From Promicromonosporaceae bacterium (GTDB taxonomy: Bacteria; Actinomycetota; Actinomycetes; Actinomycetales; Cellulomonadaceae): a DNA stretch of 64,000 nt. Position 1 is the first letter of the stretch, and the number at the start of each line of letters is the position of its first letter. Positions 1 through 9,503 of this stretch are shown here, piece after piece. Made by a program: the position numbers and the translations under genes. Under the pieces are notes generated by a model that did not search any database, had not been told where the DNA came from, and worked only from the letters and a program-made list of their open reading frames with translations. Location of the stretch: positions 17,995-81,994 of the forward strand of contig WRHK01000009.1 of the NCBI GenBank assembly GCA_009783295.1, written 5' to 3'.

Positions 1-60
1 ACCGTCGCCGATGACGGCGTCGTCCGAGACGTCTGCACTCGGCACGATGCGCACAGCCAT
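1..60 (-). CDS. hexapeptide-repeat acyltransferase, N-terminal fragment
   Basis: Only the first 20 codons are inside the window; the gene runs off the left edge. The start is ATG at 60, preceded on the minus strand by GAAGGAGAG. The peptide opens MAVRIVPSADVSDDAVIGDG, which has the short-sidechain plus Ile/Val rhythm of the left-handed beta-helix (hexapeptide) acetyltransferases that modify nucleotide-amino-sugars. It diverges from a glycosyltransferase gene, which fits a surface-glycan locus. The exact substrate cannot be read from so little sequence. Confidence 0.55.
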   Translation of the reverse strand, partial: MAVRIVPSADVSDDAVIGDG

Positions 61-172
61 GACTCTCCTTCAGTACCAAGGGACAGGTCGTGGAGCGGGC
101 GAGACTTTGCCCGGGCCAGCCAACGGGCCTCAGGCTAGCGCGCCGGCACGTCGCCCCGGAGCGTGCTGGACG

Positions 173-217
173 GATCCGAAAGGCCCTACGTGCCCGATCC
201 GAACGGCCCGACGTGCC
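173..217. repeat. 22-bp tandem direct repeat in a divergent promoter region
   Basis: Two copies of a 22-bp unit (173-194 and 196-217), beginning GATCCGAA and ending ACGTGCC, match at 20 of 22 positions with a 23-bp period. An inverted copy of the GGCACGTCG end lies at 145-153. The block fills the space between the divergent acyltransferase and glycosyltransferase genes. It may be a regulator binding site; no regulator is identified. Confidence 0.45.
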
Positions 218-249
218 TGCGCGCACCCGGGTCCTGGCAGAATGTCCGC

Positions 250-942
250 ATGCCGCCCGCCGCCCCCGCCGACGTTCGTCGCGCCGACGTGTGGTTCGTC
301 GTCCCCGCGTACAACGAAGGCACCGTCATCGGCGGCGTCATCAGCGAGATCCGCGAGGCGGGGTTCTCCGTGGTCGTCGTCGACGACGCCTCGTCGGACG
401 CCTCCGGGGCGATCTCCAGGGCCGCCGGCGCCGTCGTGGTCCACCACGCGACCAACCTCGGTCAGGGCGCCGCGCTCCAGACGGGCATCGAGTTCGCGAT
501 GCGGCGCAAGGCGTCGTACCTCGTGACGTTCGACGCCGACGGGCAGCACCGGCTCGAGGATGCGATCGGCATGCTCGAGCTGGCGCAGACGGACGGGCTC
601 GGCTTCGTCTTCGGCTCGCGGTTCCTCGACGACCGCACCGACACGGGCCGCCTCAAGCGGCTGGTGCTGCTGCTGGCCGCGTGGTTCACCCGGCAGTCCA
701 CGGGCATGCGGCTCACGGACGCTCACAACGGGCTCCGGCTCATCCGGGCCGACGTCGCTGCCCGTGTCGACCTGTTGCAGAACCGCATGGCGCACGCCAC
801 CGAGATCGTCAGGCTGCTCGGACGCACTCAGCAGCCCTGGGCGGAGTACCCGGTCCACGTGCTGTACACCGACTACTCGCGCGGCAAGGGACAGAGCCTC
901 TGGAACTCTGTCAACATCCTTGTCGACCTCATGTTCCGGTAG
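250..942 (+). CDS. family 2 glycosyltransferase (DPM1/DPG-synthase-like)
   Basis: Predicted 230-residue cytoplasmic GT-A enzyme that transfers a sugar from a nucleotide-sugar donor, probably to a polyprenyl phosphate or surface glycan intermediate. The family 2 signature is complete: PAYNEG near the N-terminus, VVVDDASSD after the first beta-alpha unit, NLGQGAALQTG, and the metal-binding TFDADGQH. There is no C-terminal membrane domain. The small membrane protein 9 bp downstream (DUF2304) is a frequent partner of such enzymes and may provide membrane docking. I chose ATG 250; an ATG at 163 would add 29 low-complexity residues before the fold. The acceptor is unknown. Confidence 0.85.
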   Translation: MPPAAPADVRRADVWFVVPAYNEGTVIGGVISEIREAGFSVVVVDDASSDASGAISRAAGAVVVHHATNLGQGAALQTGIEFAMRRKASYLVTFDADGQHRLEDAIGMLELAQTDGLGFVFGSRFLDDRTDTGRLKRLVLLLAAWFTRQSTGMRLTDAHNGLRLIRADVAARVDLLQNRMAHATEIVRLLGRTQQPWAEYPVHVLYTDYSRGKGQSLWNSVNILVDLMFR

Positions 943-951
943 GCGTAACCC

Positions 952-1335
952 ATGATCATCCAGGTCGTCCTCGTCGTCGCGATCATCGCGGTCGTCATCC
1001 TTCTGGGACGCAGCTCCCGCAACGTCAGGCACATGGCGTTCCGCCGCCTGTTCTTGCTCGCCTTCGCCGTCGCTTCGGTGCTCGCGATCGCGTTCCCCGA
1101 GGCGCTCACCGCGATCGCCCGGGCCGTCGGCGTCGGCCGCGGTGCCGACCTCCTCCTCTACGCCCTCGTGGTCGCGTTCATCGGCTCGCTCGCCATGCAG
1201 TCGCGACGCGCGACCGAGCTCGCGCGCATGATCACCCTCACCACCAGGCGCGTCGCGATCCTCGAGGCCGAGGCGCAGCTCCGCGACGGCGGCACCACCC
1301 CAGAGCACCAGGACGACGGACCGTCCGCCGGGTAG
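952..1335 (+). CDS. DUF2304 small membrane protein
   Basis: 127 residues. Three hydrophobic stretches are visible: residues 2-18 (IIQVVLVVAIIAVVILL), about 34-50, and about 63-80. A charged, probably helical cytoplasmic tail (LARMITLTTRRVAILEAEAQL) follows. The pattern and gene order match the DUF2304 family, found beside family 2 glycosyltransferases in surface polysaccharide loci. It starts 9 bp after the glycosyltransferase stop, so the two are probably co-transcribed. The molecular function is not established; a scaffold or partner for the glycosyltransferase is an inference. Confidence 0.8.
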   Translation: MIIQVVLVVAIIAVVILLGRSSRNVRHMAFRRLFLLAFAVASVLAIAFPEALTAIARAVGVGRGADLLLYALVVAFIGSLAMQSRRATELARMITLTTRRVAILEAEAQLRDGGTTPEHQDDGPSAG

Positions 1336-1403
1336 CAGCACGACCCACTCCCTGACCGGATCGGCCGACGGACTGGACCGCATTTCTTCAGCCGGTAGAT
1401 TGA

Positions 1404-2432
<1,029 letters not shown>

Positions 2433-2450
2433 CCCGCTGAACCGGCCCAG

Positions 2451-2485
2451 ACGGGCCCGCACCGGACATTCCGGAGCGGGCCCGT
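2451..2485 (+). terminator. hairpin after rfbB
   Basis: ACGGGCCCGC (2451-2460) pairs perfectly with GCGGGCCCGT (2476-2485), with a smaller CCGG/CCGG pairing inside the loop, followed by GGCCATTTTC. It lies 18 bp after the rfbB stop and is a plausible factor-independent terminator. Confidence 0.75.
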
Positions 2486-2574
2486 CGGCCATTTTCGGCG
2501 CTTCACAAACCCTGCACGCTCTGAGCGCCCCCGCCCCCGAGGGCCGCGACAGGCGCGCCGTATGCTCGTCGGCT

Positions 2575-3909
2575 GTGACCTCCCTGAACCCCGGCTCGTC
2601 CCGCCGCCACGTGCGCACCGCGCCCGGCCGTGCGTCGGCGCCGTCGCAGGCCGGTCCGCGTGCCGAGCGTGGACCCGGTCACGCACGCTCGCTCAAGGCG
2701 CATCGGGTGCTGCGTGGCGTCGCGATGGGCGTCACCGCCGTCGTCGCCTTCGGCGTCGCGTCCGGCGGCGCCCTGGCCCTCCAGCTCACCGGCAACATCA
2801 AGACCGTGGATGCCGACAAGGCGCTCTCCGCCGTCGCCCGCCCGACGGTGGCCGCGCCGACGGACCCGAACGGCGGCAAGGCCCTCAACATCGTGCTGAT
2901 GGGCAGCGACGACCGCAGCGGTGCGAACGCCGCGCTCGGCGGCAAGAACGACGGCATGCGCTCGGACACCACGATGGTCATGCACATCTCCGCGGACCGT
3001 TCGCGGGTCGAGCTCGTCTCGATCCCGCGCGACTCGATCGTCGACGTCCCGCAGTGCCCCACCACGAGCGGCAAGCTGGCGCCTGCCATCAAGAACACCC
3101 GCTTCAACGCGGCGTTTGCGCAGGGCGACATCTACGGCAAGAACGTCGAGTCTGCGGCGCTGTGCACCATGACGACGATCGAGCACCTGACGGACGTGCG
3201 CATGGACGGGTTCGTCGTGGTCGACTTCTCGGGCTTCGAGAAGATGATCGACGCGCTGGGCGGCGTCCAGATGTGCATCCCCGAGGCCGTCAACTCGCCC
3301 AAGGCCGACCACCTCGTGCTCAACGCCGGCGTGCAGACGCTCAACGGGTTCACCGCGCTGCAGTACGCCCGGGCGCGCACCGGTGAGGGGCTCGGCGACG
3401 GGTCGGACACCAACCGCATCGGACGGCAGCAGCAGATGATGTCGGCGATCGCGAACAACGTGCTGAGCCGCAACCTCCTCACGGACACGCCGTCCCTGAT
3501 CCGGTTCCTCAACGCCGCCACGCAGTCCCTGACCATGAGCAGCAACATCGGTTCCATCACGGGGCTCACCGGCCTCGCCTACAGCCTGCGGAACGTGAGC
3601 CCTGCCACGATCACGTTCATGACCATCCCGTGGAAGTCGAACCCGGCTGACCCGAACACCGTCGTGTGGACGAACGCAGCCTCGACGGTCTGGGACAACG
3701 TCAGCCACGACGTCCCGGTCGCGACGCCTGCCGGCGGTACAGCCACCGACACCCCGGCCCCGACGAACACGAACACTCCGGCCGCCACGGCCGGCGGAGC
3801 GGCCAGCTCCACTGCCGCTCCTCCGGCCGCGACGCCGGCCCCGTCCCAGACCAAGGAAGCCGGCAAGGAGGCGTTCACCGGCGCCGACACCACTGCCGTC
3901 TGCGGGTGA
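2575..3909 (+). CDS. LytR-CpsA-Psr (LCP) family protein
   Basis: 444 residues. LCP proteins transfer polyprenyl-phosphate-linked glycans (arabinogalactan, teichoic or capsular-type polymers) to peptidoglycan on the outer membrane face. Visible parts are a basic cytoplasmic N-terminus, a transmembrane segment at about residues 44-65 (GVAMGVTAVVAFGVASGGALAL), the LCP domain with NIVLMGSDDR, the RSDTTM substrate motif and SIPRDS, and the late TNRIGRQQQ arginine motif. A Thr/Pro/Ala-rich tail follows from about residue 385. The start is GTG 2575 with a weak ribosome site. A second LCP gene begins 5 bp after the stop. Confidence 0.9.
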   Translation: MTSLNPGSSRRHVRTAPGRASAPSQAGPRAERGPGHARSLKAHRVLRGVAMGVTAVVAFGVASGGALALQLTGNIKTVDADKALSAVARPTVAAPTDPNGGKALNIVLMGSDDRSGANAALGGKNDGMRSDTTMVMHISADRSRVELVSIPRDSIVDVPQCPTTSGKLAPAIKNTRFNAAFAQGDIYGKNVESAALCTMTTIEHLTDVRMDGFVVVDFSGFEKMIDALGGVQMCIPEAVNSPKADHLVLNAGVQTLNGFTALQYARARTGEGLGDGSDTNRIGRQQQMMSAIANNVLSRNLLTDTPSLIRFLNAATQSLTMSSNIGSITGLTGLAYSLRNVSPATITFMTIPWKSNPADPNTVVWTNAASTVWDNVSHDVPVATPAGGTATDTPAPTNTNTPAATAGGAASSTAAPPAATPAPSQTKEAGKEAFTGADTTAVCG

Positions 3910-3913
3910 CCCC

Positions 3914-5389
3914 ATGACCGACCCTCGTCAGGTTCCTCCCTCGTTCACGCCTTCGGGCCGCTCCGGCCGTCCGCCGGAGCCCGGGAACGCGATCCCCGTG
4001 GGCGGCGCGCGCCCAGCCGCGGGCGGCCGCATCGGCCGTCCTGACGACGACGCCGTGCCGGCGTCCGCCGAGCCGCGGGTACGCCGCCAGTCGTCGCGCG
4101 AGATCCCGGTGACGCCCCCGGCGGACCGCCGTGGCATCCCCGTGCGCCCGGCGCGTCAGCCCGCACCGCGCCCGTCCGCCGTGCGCCCGGCCTCTGCGCG
4201 CCCCCAGTCGGTCCCGCCGCGGTCGGCTGCGCCGTCGTCGGACCGGGTGCCGCCGCCCGCCCCCGCCGGTGCCCGCGACGGCGGCACGCGGCTCATGCCC
4301 GACGCCGCACCCCGCCGGATCACGGGCAGCGCCTCGGGCTCGCGCGGCGGCCGGCCGCCTGCCCGCCGTGCTGACGGACGCCCCGATCTGGGCAGCCCCG
4401 CCGGGCCGCGGCCCACGGGCCAGCGGACCGCTCCCGGGCGCCTGCGCGTGCGCAAGGGTCGCGTCATCGCGCTGATCACGGCCCTGGTGCTGGTGCTCGT
4501 GCTCGCGTGGCCCGTGGGGCTGCTCATCTGGGCGAACGGCAAGATCCAGCACGTGGACGCGCTGTCCGACGCCGCCGCGACGCCGGGTACCACGTACCTT
4601 CTCGCCGGGTCCGACGCACGCGGCAGCGGCGGCATCGACGACGCGACCAGCGGTGCGCGCACCGACACGATCATGCTGCTGCACAAGCCGGCGAACGGCC
4701 CCACCGCGCTGATCAGCCTGCCCCGTGACTCCTTCGTCGCGATCCCCGGCCACGGGCACAACAAGCTCAACGCGGCGTTCTCGTTCGGCGGCGCCCCCCT
4801 GCTCGTCAAGACGGTGGAGCAGCTCACCGGGCTCAAGGTCGACCACTACGTCGAGGTCGGGTTCGGCGGGATCGCCGACGTCGTCGACGCCGTGGGCGGC
4901 GTGCACCTGTGTCTCGACTACGACGTGAACGACGCGAACAGCGGGCTCCAGTGGACCGCTGGCTGTCACGACGTGGGCGGCACGCAGGCCATCGCGTTCT
5001 CCCGCATGCGCTACTCCGACCCCAAGGGTGACATCGGCCGCACCGAACGGCAGCGTCAGCTCATCGGCGCGATCACCAAGAAAGTCGCCAACCCCGGTCT
5101 GCTCTTCAACCCCGGCGACCAGGTGTCGCTCACGCGCGCCGGCCTGGGCTCCCTGACGGTGGACAAGGACATGAATATCCTCGACTTCGTCGGGCTCGGG
5201 CTCGCGTTCCGGGCGGCCAACGGAGCCGGCGGTGTGACGGGCACACCGTGGATCAGCAGCATGAACTACCGGCCTGGCGGCGGCGTCGGGTCCACCGTGC
5301 GGCTCGACGACGCCCGCAACGCCCAGCTGTGGGCTGACCTGCGCGACGGGAAGCTGCAGCCGGGCACGATCGGCGGCGTGCCGCAGTAA
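3914..5389 (+). CDS. LytR-CpsA-Psr (LCP) family protein with long disordered N-terminus
   Basis: 491 residues. About 175 Pro/Arg/Ala-rich residues precede a single membrane span (VIALITALVLVLVLAWPVGL, about residues 182-201), and the LCP domain follows. LCP motifs present are YLLAGSDARG, ARTDTIMLL, SLPRDSF and GRTERQRQ. It is expected to ligate lipid-linked glycan to peptidoglycan, paralogous to the gene 5 bp upstream, and the two should be co-transcribed. The long cytoplasmic arm resembles those of other actinobacterial LCP proteins and is a candidate site of Ser/Thr phosphorylation, which is an inference. ATG 3914 is used; a GGGTGA sequence overlaps the preceding stop. Confidence 0.9.
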   Translation: MTDPRQVPPSFTPSGRSGRPPEPGNAIPVGGARPAAGGRIGRPDDDAVPASAEPRVRRQSSREIPVTPPADRRGIPVRPARQPAPRPSAVRPASARPQSVPPRSAAPSSDRVPPPAPAGARDGGTRLMPDAAPRRITGSASGSRGGRPPARRADGRPDLGSPAGPRPTGQRTAPGRLRVRKGRVIALITALVLVLVLAWPVGLLIWANGKIQHVDALSDAAATPGTTYLLAGSDARGSGGIDDATSGARTDTIMLLHKPANGPTALISLPRDSFVAIPGHGHNKLNAAFSFGGAPLLVKTVEQLTGLKVDHYVEVGFGGIADVVDAVGGVHLCLDYDVNDANSGLQWTAGCHDVGGTQAIAFSRMRYSDPKGDIGRTERQRQLIGAITKKVANPGLLFNPGDQVSLTRAGLGSLTVDKDMNILDFVGLGLAFRAANGAGGVTGTPWISSMNYRPGGGVGSTVRLDDARNAQLWADLRDGKLQPGTIGGVPQ

Positions 5390-5406
5390 GCCCCGCGGGA
5401 CAGCAA

Positions 5407-5436
5407 ACGGGGCCCCGACTCTCGTCGGGGCCCCGT
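5407..5436. terminator. bidirectional terminator between convergent genes
   Basis: A perfect 13-bp stem (5407-5419 with 5424-5436, arm ACGGGGCCCCGAC) closes a 4-nt TCTC loop. It lies between the plus-strand LCP gene and the minus-strand repeat-protein gene and can serve both. Confidence 0.85.
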
Positions 5437-5454
5437 TCGTGTGTCAGCCGGTGC

Positions 5455-6951
5455 TCAGTGCTGCTTGGGAGCGACCGTCACCGCGCGCTGGGCCGGAGCG
5501 GCCGGAGCCGGGGTGGCGGTCGGGGCCGGGTCGCCGGCGATGCTGGCGCGAGCCGGGGCGATCCCCGCAGGAGCGGAGGGCGCCGGGCTCTGGCTCGCGG
5601 CGGGCGTCGGGGCCGGGGTCGGGTCGGCGACCTTGGTCCAGGTGCCGCAGCCGTCGGTCTCGAAGCCGGCGTCGGTCGGGTAGACGTCGAACGTCACGAC
5701 CTCACCGTCGTCGTGCTGCTCGTTCGCCAGGATCGAGGCGTCCTCGCCGCGGAAGTCGGAGAGGGCGGCCACGTAGCAGTAGTTGTTCGGGTCTGTCGGC
5801 ACAGTGGTCGAGTACGTCCCCGGGGCGATGTCGATGCCGACGCGATACTGGCCGTCGATCGGGCTCGCCGTGAGGCGAGGGGTGTCGCTGGGCAGCACCA
5901 TCGTCCACGTCCCGCAGGCCGAGCCCGGTCCGTTCACGGCGTCGAGCTGGAACCGCGAGAGCGTGTTGATGTCCGAGCGCAGCTCGACGTAGGCGGAGTG
6001 GCCCGCGCCGTACCCGTACCCGAAGCCTGACTGGCTGCCGTTGGCGGAGAAGGTGAACCATCCGCAGTCGTACGTCGCGGTGGTGGACTTGTAGACGCCG
6101 TAGCCGACCTGGGACGGCACCGCGAGGTCCTGCTCGTAGTCCGTGTAGGCGGGGATCTGCGCGGGCCCGCTCACGCGACGCACGCCCAGGGTGTCCGTGC
6201 CGTCGCCGTTCCAGTCGCCGATGAGGACGTTGTCGTCGCTCTTGCCATAGGCGAACGAGACATCGGCCTGCCCGCCTGTGGTGCCGTTGGTCAGGAAGTA
6301 CTGGTTGGCGCGGCGGACGCCGAGGGTGTCCTTGCCGTCGGCGTTCCAGTCGCCCACCAGCACCGTGTCGTTGGCGCGGCCGTACGCGAACGAGACATCC
6401 GCCTGCCCGCCTGTGGTGCCGTTGGTCAGGAAATACTGGCTGGCACGGCGGACGCCGAGGGTGTCCTTGCCGTCGCCGTTCCAGTCGCCCACCAGCACGG
6501 TGTCCGCCGCGCGACCGTAGGCGAAGGTGACGTCCGCCGCGCCGCCCTGGGTGCCGTTCGTCAGGAAGTACTGGTTGCCGCGGCGCACCGCAAGCGTGTC
6601 CTTGCCGTCGCCGTTCCAGTCGCCCACCAGAACCGTGTCGTCGGGCTTGCCGTACGCGAACGTGACGTCCGCCTGGCCGCCGGCGGTGCCGTTCGTCAGG
6701 TAGTACATGTTGCCGCGGCGCACCGCGAGGGTGTCCTTGCCGTCGCCGTTCCAGTCGCCCACCAGGACCGTGTCGTCCGTCTTGCCATAGGCGAACTGGA
6801 CGTCCGCCGTCCCACCCTTGACGCCGTTCGTCAGGTAGTACCACGTGCCCTGCGGGATGCCGGTGGTCGCCTGTGCCGACCCCACCGCCCCAAACGACGC
6901 GACCGCCACCAGACCGCTGACGGCAAGCACGCCGCTACGCCGCAACTTCAT
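5455..6951 (-). CDS. secreted FG-GAP/VCBS-like five-repeat protein with two C-terminal Cys domains
   Basis: 498 residues. Sec signal peptide (MKLRRSGV ... AVGSAQA, residues 1-28) with AAAGGAG before ATG 6951. Five consecutive 45-residue units follow, each with YFLTNG, FAYG, VLVGDWNGDGKDTLGVRR. The DWNGDGKD loop is a DxDxDG calcium-site type. Then come two domains with paired cysteines: one ending ACGTW, one of the form DGQYRVGIDIAPGTY ... GCGTW. The tail is Pro/Ala/Ser-rich. The protein is extracellular, probably a beta-propeller with an adhesion or glycan-binding role; this is inference. It lies next to the LCP cell-wall ligases and is the first of four paralogues. Confidence 0.75.
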   Translation of the reverse strand: MKLRRSGVLAVSGLVAVASFGAVGSAQATTGIPQGTWYYLTNGVKGGTADVQFAYGKTDDTVLVGDWNGDGKDTLAVRRGNMYYLTNGTAGGQADVTFAYGKPDDTVLVGDWNGDGKDTLAVRRGNQYFLTNGTQGGAADVTFAYGRAADTVLVGDWNGDGKDTLGVRRASQYFLTNGTTGGQADVSFAYGRANDTVLVGDWNADGKDTLGVRRANQYFLTNGTTGGQADVSFAYGKSDDNVLIGDWNGDGTDTLGVRRVSGPAQIPAYTDYEQDLAVPSQVGYGVYKSTTATYDCGWFTFSANGSQSGFGYGYGAGHSAYVELRSDINTLSRFQLDAVNGPGSACGTWTMVLPSDTPRLTASPIDGQYRVGIDIAPGTYSTTVPTDPNNYCYVAALSDFRGEDASILANEQHDDGEVVTFDVYPTDAGFETDGCGTWTKVADPTPAPTPAASQSPAPSAPAGIAPARASIAGDPAPTATPAPAAPAQRAVTVAPKQH

Positions 6952-7112
6952 AGAAGTCTCCTTTGAGCCTCTCCTCGCCAGACGGCGAGGCAGCCGAAAT
7001 CTACTGATCATCCGGTTCTCAGGGAAACCCGTGCTTGAGGGGTTATCGGACAATTCACCCCCGAGCCTTCGGGGCGACGCCTGCGCGTCCCGTCGTGGGC
7101 TCGTGCACGGAG

Positions 7113-7145
7113 AGGGGCGGGGAGCCACACCGGCTCCCCGCCCCT
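7113..7145 (-). terminator. hairpin downstream of second repeat-protein gene
   Basis: A 14-bp perfect stem (7113-7126 with 7132-7145, arm AGGGGCGGGGAGCC) with a 5-nt loop starts 11 bp beyond the stop codon of the gene ending at 7157. There is no T-run, as is common in this group. Confidence 0.75.
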
Positions 7146-7156
7146 ATCTGCCAGGC

Positions 7157-7951
7157 TCAGAGCGTCGCCGGGGCGCCCGGGCGGCGCAGGCCCACGGTGT
7201 CCTTGCCGTCGCCGTTCCAGTCACCGACGATGACCGAGTCGGTCGTCCTGCCGTAGGGGAACCAGTAGTCCTCCTTGGGGTTCACGAGGCTGTTGCTCAT
7301 CGTGAAGCAGTCCCCGTAGCGGCGGACCCCGAGGCTGTCCTTGCCGTCCCCGTTCCAGTCGCCCACGAGGGCCTCGTCGGTCGCGTAGCCGTAGGTGAGC
7401 GAGATGTCGGCCGAGCCGCCCTGCGTGCCGTTGGTGAGGAAGTAGTTGCTCCCCCGCCGCACGCCAAGGGTGTCCTTGCCGTCACCGTCCCAGTCGCCCA
7501 CCAGCACCTCGTCGTCGACCTTGCCGTAGCTGAAGGTCACGTCGGCCTGCCCGCCCTTCGTGCTGTTCGCGAGGTAGTAGGTGCTTCCTCGGCGCACCGC
7601 CAGCGTGTCCTTGCCGTCGCCGTCCCAGTCGCCCACGAGCACGACGTCGTCGGGCTTGCCGTAGGCGAAGACGACGTCGGCTTGGCCGCCCCGGGTGCTG
7701 TTGGACAGGTAGTACGTGTTGCCGCGGCGCACCGCGGGGGTGTCCTTGCCGTCGCCGTTCCAGTCACCGACCAGGACTGCGTCGTCCGACTTGCCGTAGA
7801 CGAAGGCGATGTCGGTCACGCCGGAGGTGCCGTTGGTCAGGTAGTAGGTGTTGCCCAGGCCGGTCCCGGCTGCAGTGCCGGGGGCAGCGATCGCCGTCAC
7901 CGTCCCCAGCACCAGGACACCCGTCACGGCCGCTCGCATGGTGTGGCGCAT
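7157..7951 (-). CDS. secreted FG-GAP/VCBS-like five-repeat protein, short form
   Basis: 264 residues. Signal peptide (MRHTMRAAVTGVLVLG..., cleavage after a TAAG-type site near residue 29), then five 45-residue propeller-type units. The first four carry VGDWNGDGKD or VGDWDGDGKD; the fifth is diverged (DCFTMSNSLVNPKED) but ends VIVGDWNGDGKDTVGLRR. Unlike the three neighbouring paralogues it has no Cys-rich C-terminal domain, so the propeller alone is the mature protein. AAGGAG lies 7 bp before ATG 7951. Extracellular; ligand unknown. It has its own 3' hairpin and a 211-bp upstream gap, so it is probably transcribed separately. Confidence 0.72.
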   Translation of the reverse strand: MRHTMRAAVTGVLVLGTVTAIAAPGTAAGTGLGNTYYLTNGTSGVTDIAFVYGKSDDAVLVGDWNGDGKDTPAVRRGNTYYLSNSTRGGQADVVFAYGKPDDVVLVGDWDGDGKDTLAVRRGSTYYLANSTKGGQADVTFSYGKVDDEVLVGDWDGDGKDTLGVRRGSNYFLTNGTQGGSADISLTYGYATDEALVGDWNGDGKDSLGVRRYGDCFTMSNSLVNPKEDYWFPYGRTTDSVIVGDWNGDGKDTVGLRRPGAPATL

Positions 7952-8124
7952 TCCCAGACTCCTTGTGGATCAGTGGTTCCTACCGCGCTCGAGCGCGGAC
8001 GGGGTCGGGCGTCCCGCCCCTCGGCGGATGCTCACCCCATATGACGGCCCGGCGGAGCGATCCGTTGGGGTCGAGTCGCCGGAAGTTCGACGACTCGATG
8101 TGATTGCCATCACAACTGGCTCCC

Positions 8125-8156
8125 GGCGCGACTGCCCAGGTCAGGGCAGTCGCGCC
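8125..8156 (-). terminator. terminator of the repeat-protein pair
   Basis: A perfect 13-bp stem (8125-8137 with 8144-8156, arm GGCGCGACTGCCC) and AGGTCA loop starts 6 bp past the stop at 8163. It ends the two-gene unit 10840-8163. Confidence 0.8.
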
Positions 8157-8162
8157 ACGGGC

Positions 8163-9503
8163 TCAGCCGATCCGGCTCCACGTCCCGCAGCCGGACGACT
8201 CGAACACCGGGAGGTCCGGCGAGATCGTCACGGTGGCGACCCGGTACCCGTCGATCGTGATGGGCAGGTAGTTGGAGCCGTCCGACCAGTAGTGGTACCC
8301 GGTGAGATCGGTCAGGAACTGGGTCATGCATGCGACCCTCGCGTCGCCCCCTCCGGGGACCAGACTCCGGTACGTCCCGGGCGCAATATCGATGCCCACC
8401 CGATAGTCCCCATCGGCAGGGTGCGCGTCGAGCTGGGGGATGTCGTCGGGAAAGGCCTGGGTCCAGGTCCCGCACGCGCCCGGGTGGTCCCACTGGGTCA
8501 GCCAGAGAGTGCGGTCACCGGGCCCGACCTGGAGATAGCTTGGCCGGCCGAGACCCGCCCCGTTGCCCGTACCCGTCCCCGTGGAGTCGTCCGGTGCATA
8601 GGTGAACCAGTCGCAGTCCCTCGTCGAGTCCACGGACTTGTAGATCCCGGGCTGGACGCCAATCCCGACCAGCGGGATCGTCAGGTCCCCTGTGAACGGT
8701 TTGATGGTCAGGCGGGTGGGTTCGGGTCGCCGGACACCCAGGGTGTCCTTGCCGTCCCCGTTCCAGTCCCCCACCAGCACCACGTCGTTCGCCCGCCCAT
8801 ACGCGAACGCCACATCCGCGTTCCCGCCCCGGGTGCCGTTCGTCAAGAAGTACTGGCTCCCCCGCCGCACCCCCAGACTGTCCTTCCCGTCCCCGTTCCA
8901 GTCCCCCACCAGCACCGCGTCGCCCACCTTGCCGTACGCGAACGTCACCGCCGCCGGACCACTGGCCGTCGTGTTGCTCAAGAAGTACTGGTTCCCCCGA
9001 CGCACCGCCAAGGTGTCCTTGCCATCCCCGTCCCAGTCCCCCACCAGCACCGTGTCACCAGGCCTGCCATACGCGAACGTCACCGCCGCCGGACCGCTGG
9101 TCGTCGAGTTCGTCAAGAAGAACTGGTTCCCGCGACGCACCGCGAACGTGTCCCTGCCGTCCCCGTCCCAGTCCCCCACCAACACCGCGTCATCCGCATT
9201 GCCGTACGCGAACGTCACGGCCGCCGAACCACTGGCCGTCGTGTTGCTCAGCAGCAGCTGGTTACCCCGACGCACCCCCAACGTGTCCGTCCCGTTCCCG
9301 TCCCAGTCACCCACAACGACGGCGTCATCCGGCCGGCCATACGCAAACCGCACATCCGCCGCACCACCCGCCACACCATTCGTCAGGAAATAGTCCTGAC
9401 CCAGCGCGGCAGCCGCCCCAGCCGGCGCAACCCCCACCACGGCAGTCACTGCGAGGAGCCCACCAGCCGTGAGTCCGGAGAGCACCACCCTTCGGCGCGT
9501 CAT
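8163..9503 (-). CDS. secreted FG-GAP/VCBS-like five-repeat protein, Tat-like signal
   Basis: 446 residues from ATG 9503, whose ATGA overlaps the stop of the upstream paralogue, suggesting translational coupling. An earlier in-frame codon at 9527 is possible but would overlap further. The N-terminus MTRRRVVLSGLTAGGLLAV has a double-arginine hydrophobic pattern that could be a Tat signal, unlike its paralogues. Five 45-residue units follow, three with the variant ASGPAAVTFAYG. Then come the two Cys domains (ACGTWTQAFPDD, then DGDYRVGIDIAPGTY ... GCGTWSRIG). Extracellular; function inferred only from the propeller-like repeats. Confidence 0.73.
   Translation of the reverse strand: MTRRRVVLSGLTAGGLLAVTAVVGVAPAGAAAALGQDYFLTNGVAGGAADVRFAYGRPDDAVVVGDWDGNGTDTLGVRRGNQLLLSNTTASGSAAVTFAYGNADDAVLVGDWDGDGRDTFAVRRGNQFFLTNSTTSGPAAVTFAYGRPGDTVLVGDWDGDGKDTLAVRRGNQYFLSNTTASGPAAVTFAYGKVGDAVLVGDWNGDGKDSLGVRRGSQYFLTNGTRGGNADVAFAYGRANDVVLVGDWNGDGKDTLGVRRPEPTRLTIKPFTGDLTIPLVGIGVQPGIYKSVDSTRDCDWFTYAPDDSTGTGTGNGAGLGRPSYLQVGPGDRTLWLTQWDHPGACGTWTQAFPDDIPQLDAHPADGDYRVGIDIAPGTYRSLVPGGGDARVACMTQFLTDLTGYHYWSDGSNYLPITIDGYRVATVTISPDLPVFESSGCGTWSRIG

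Noticed and set aside
8700..9400. Tandem DNA repeats as a possible repeat array or CRISPR
   Set aside because: The 135-bp periodicity is fully explained by the 45-residue propeller units of the coding sequence.
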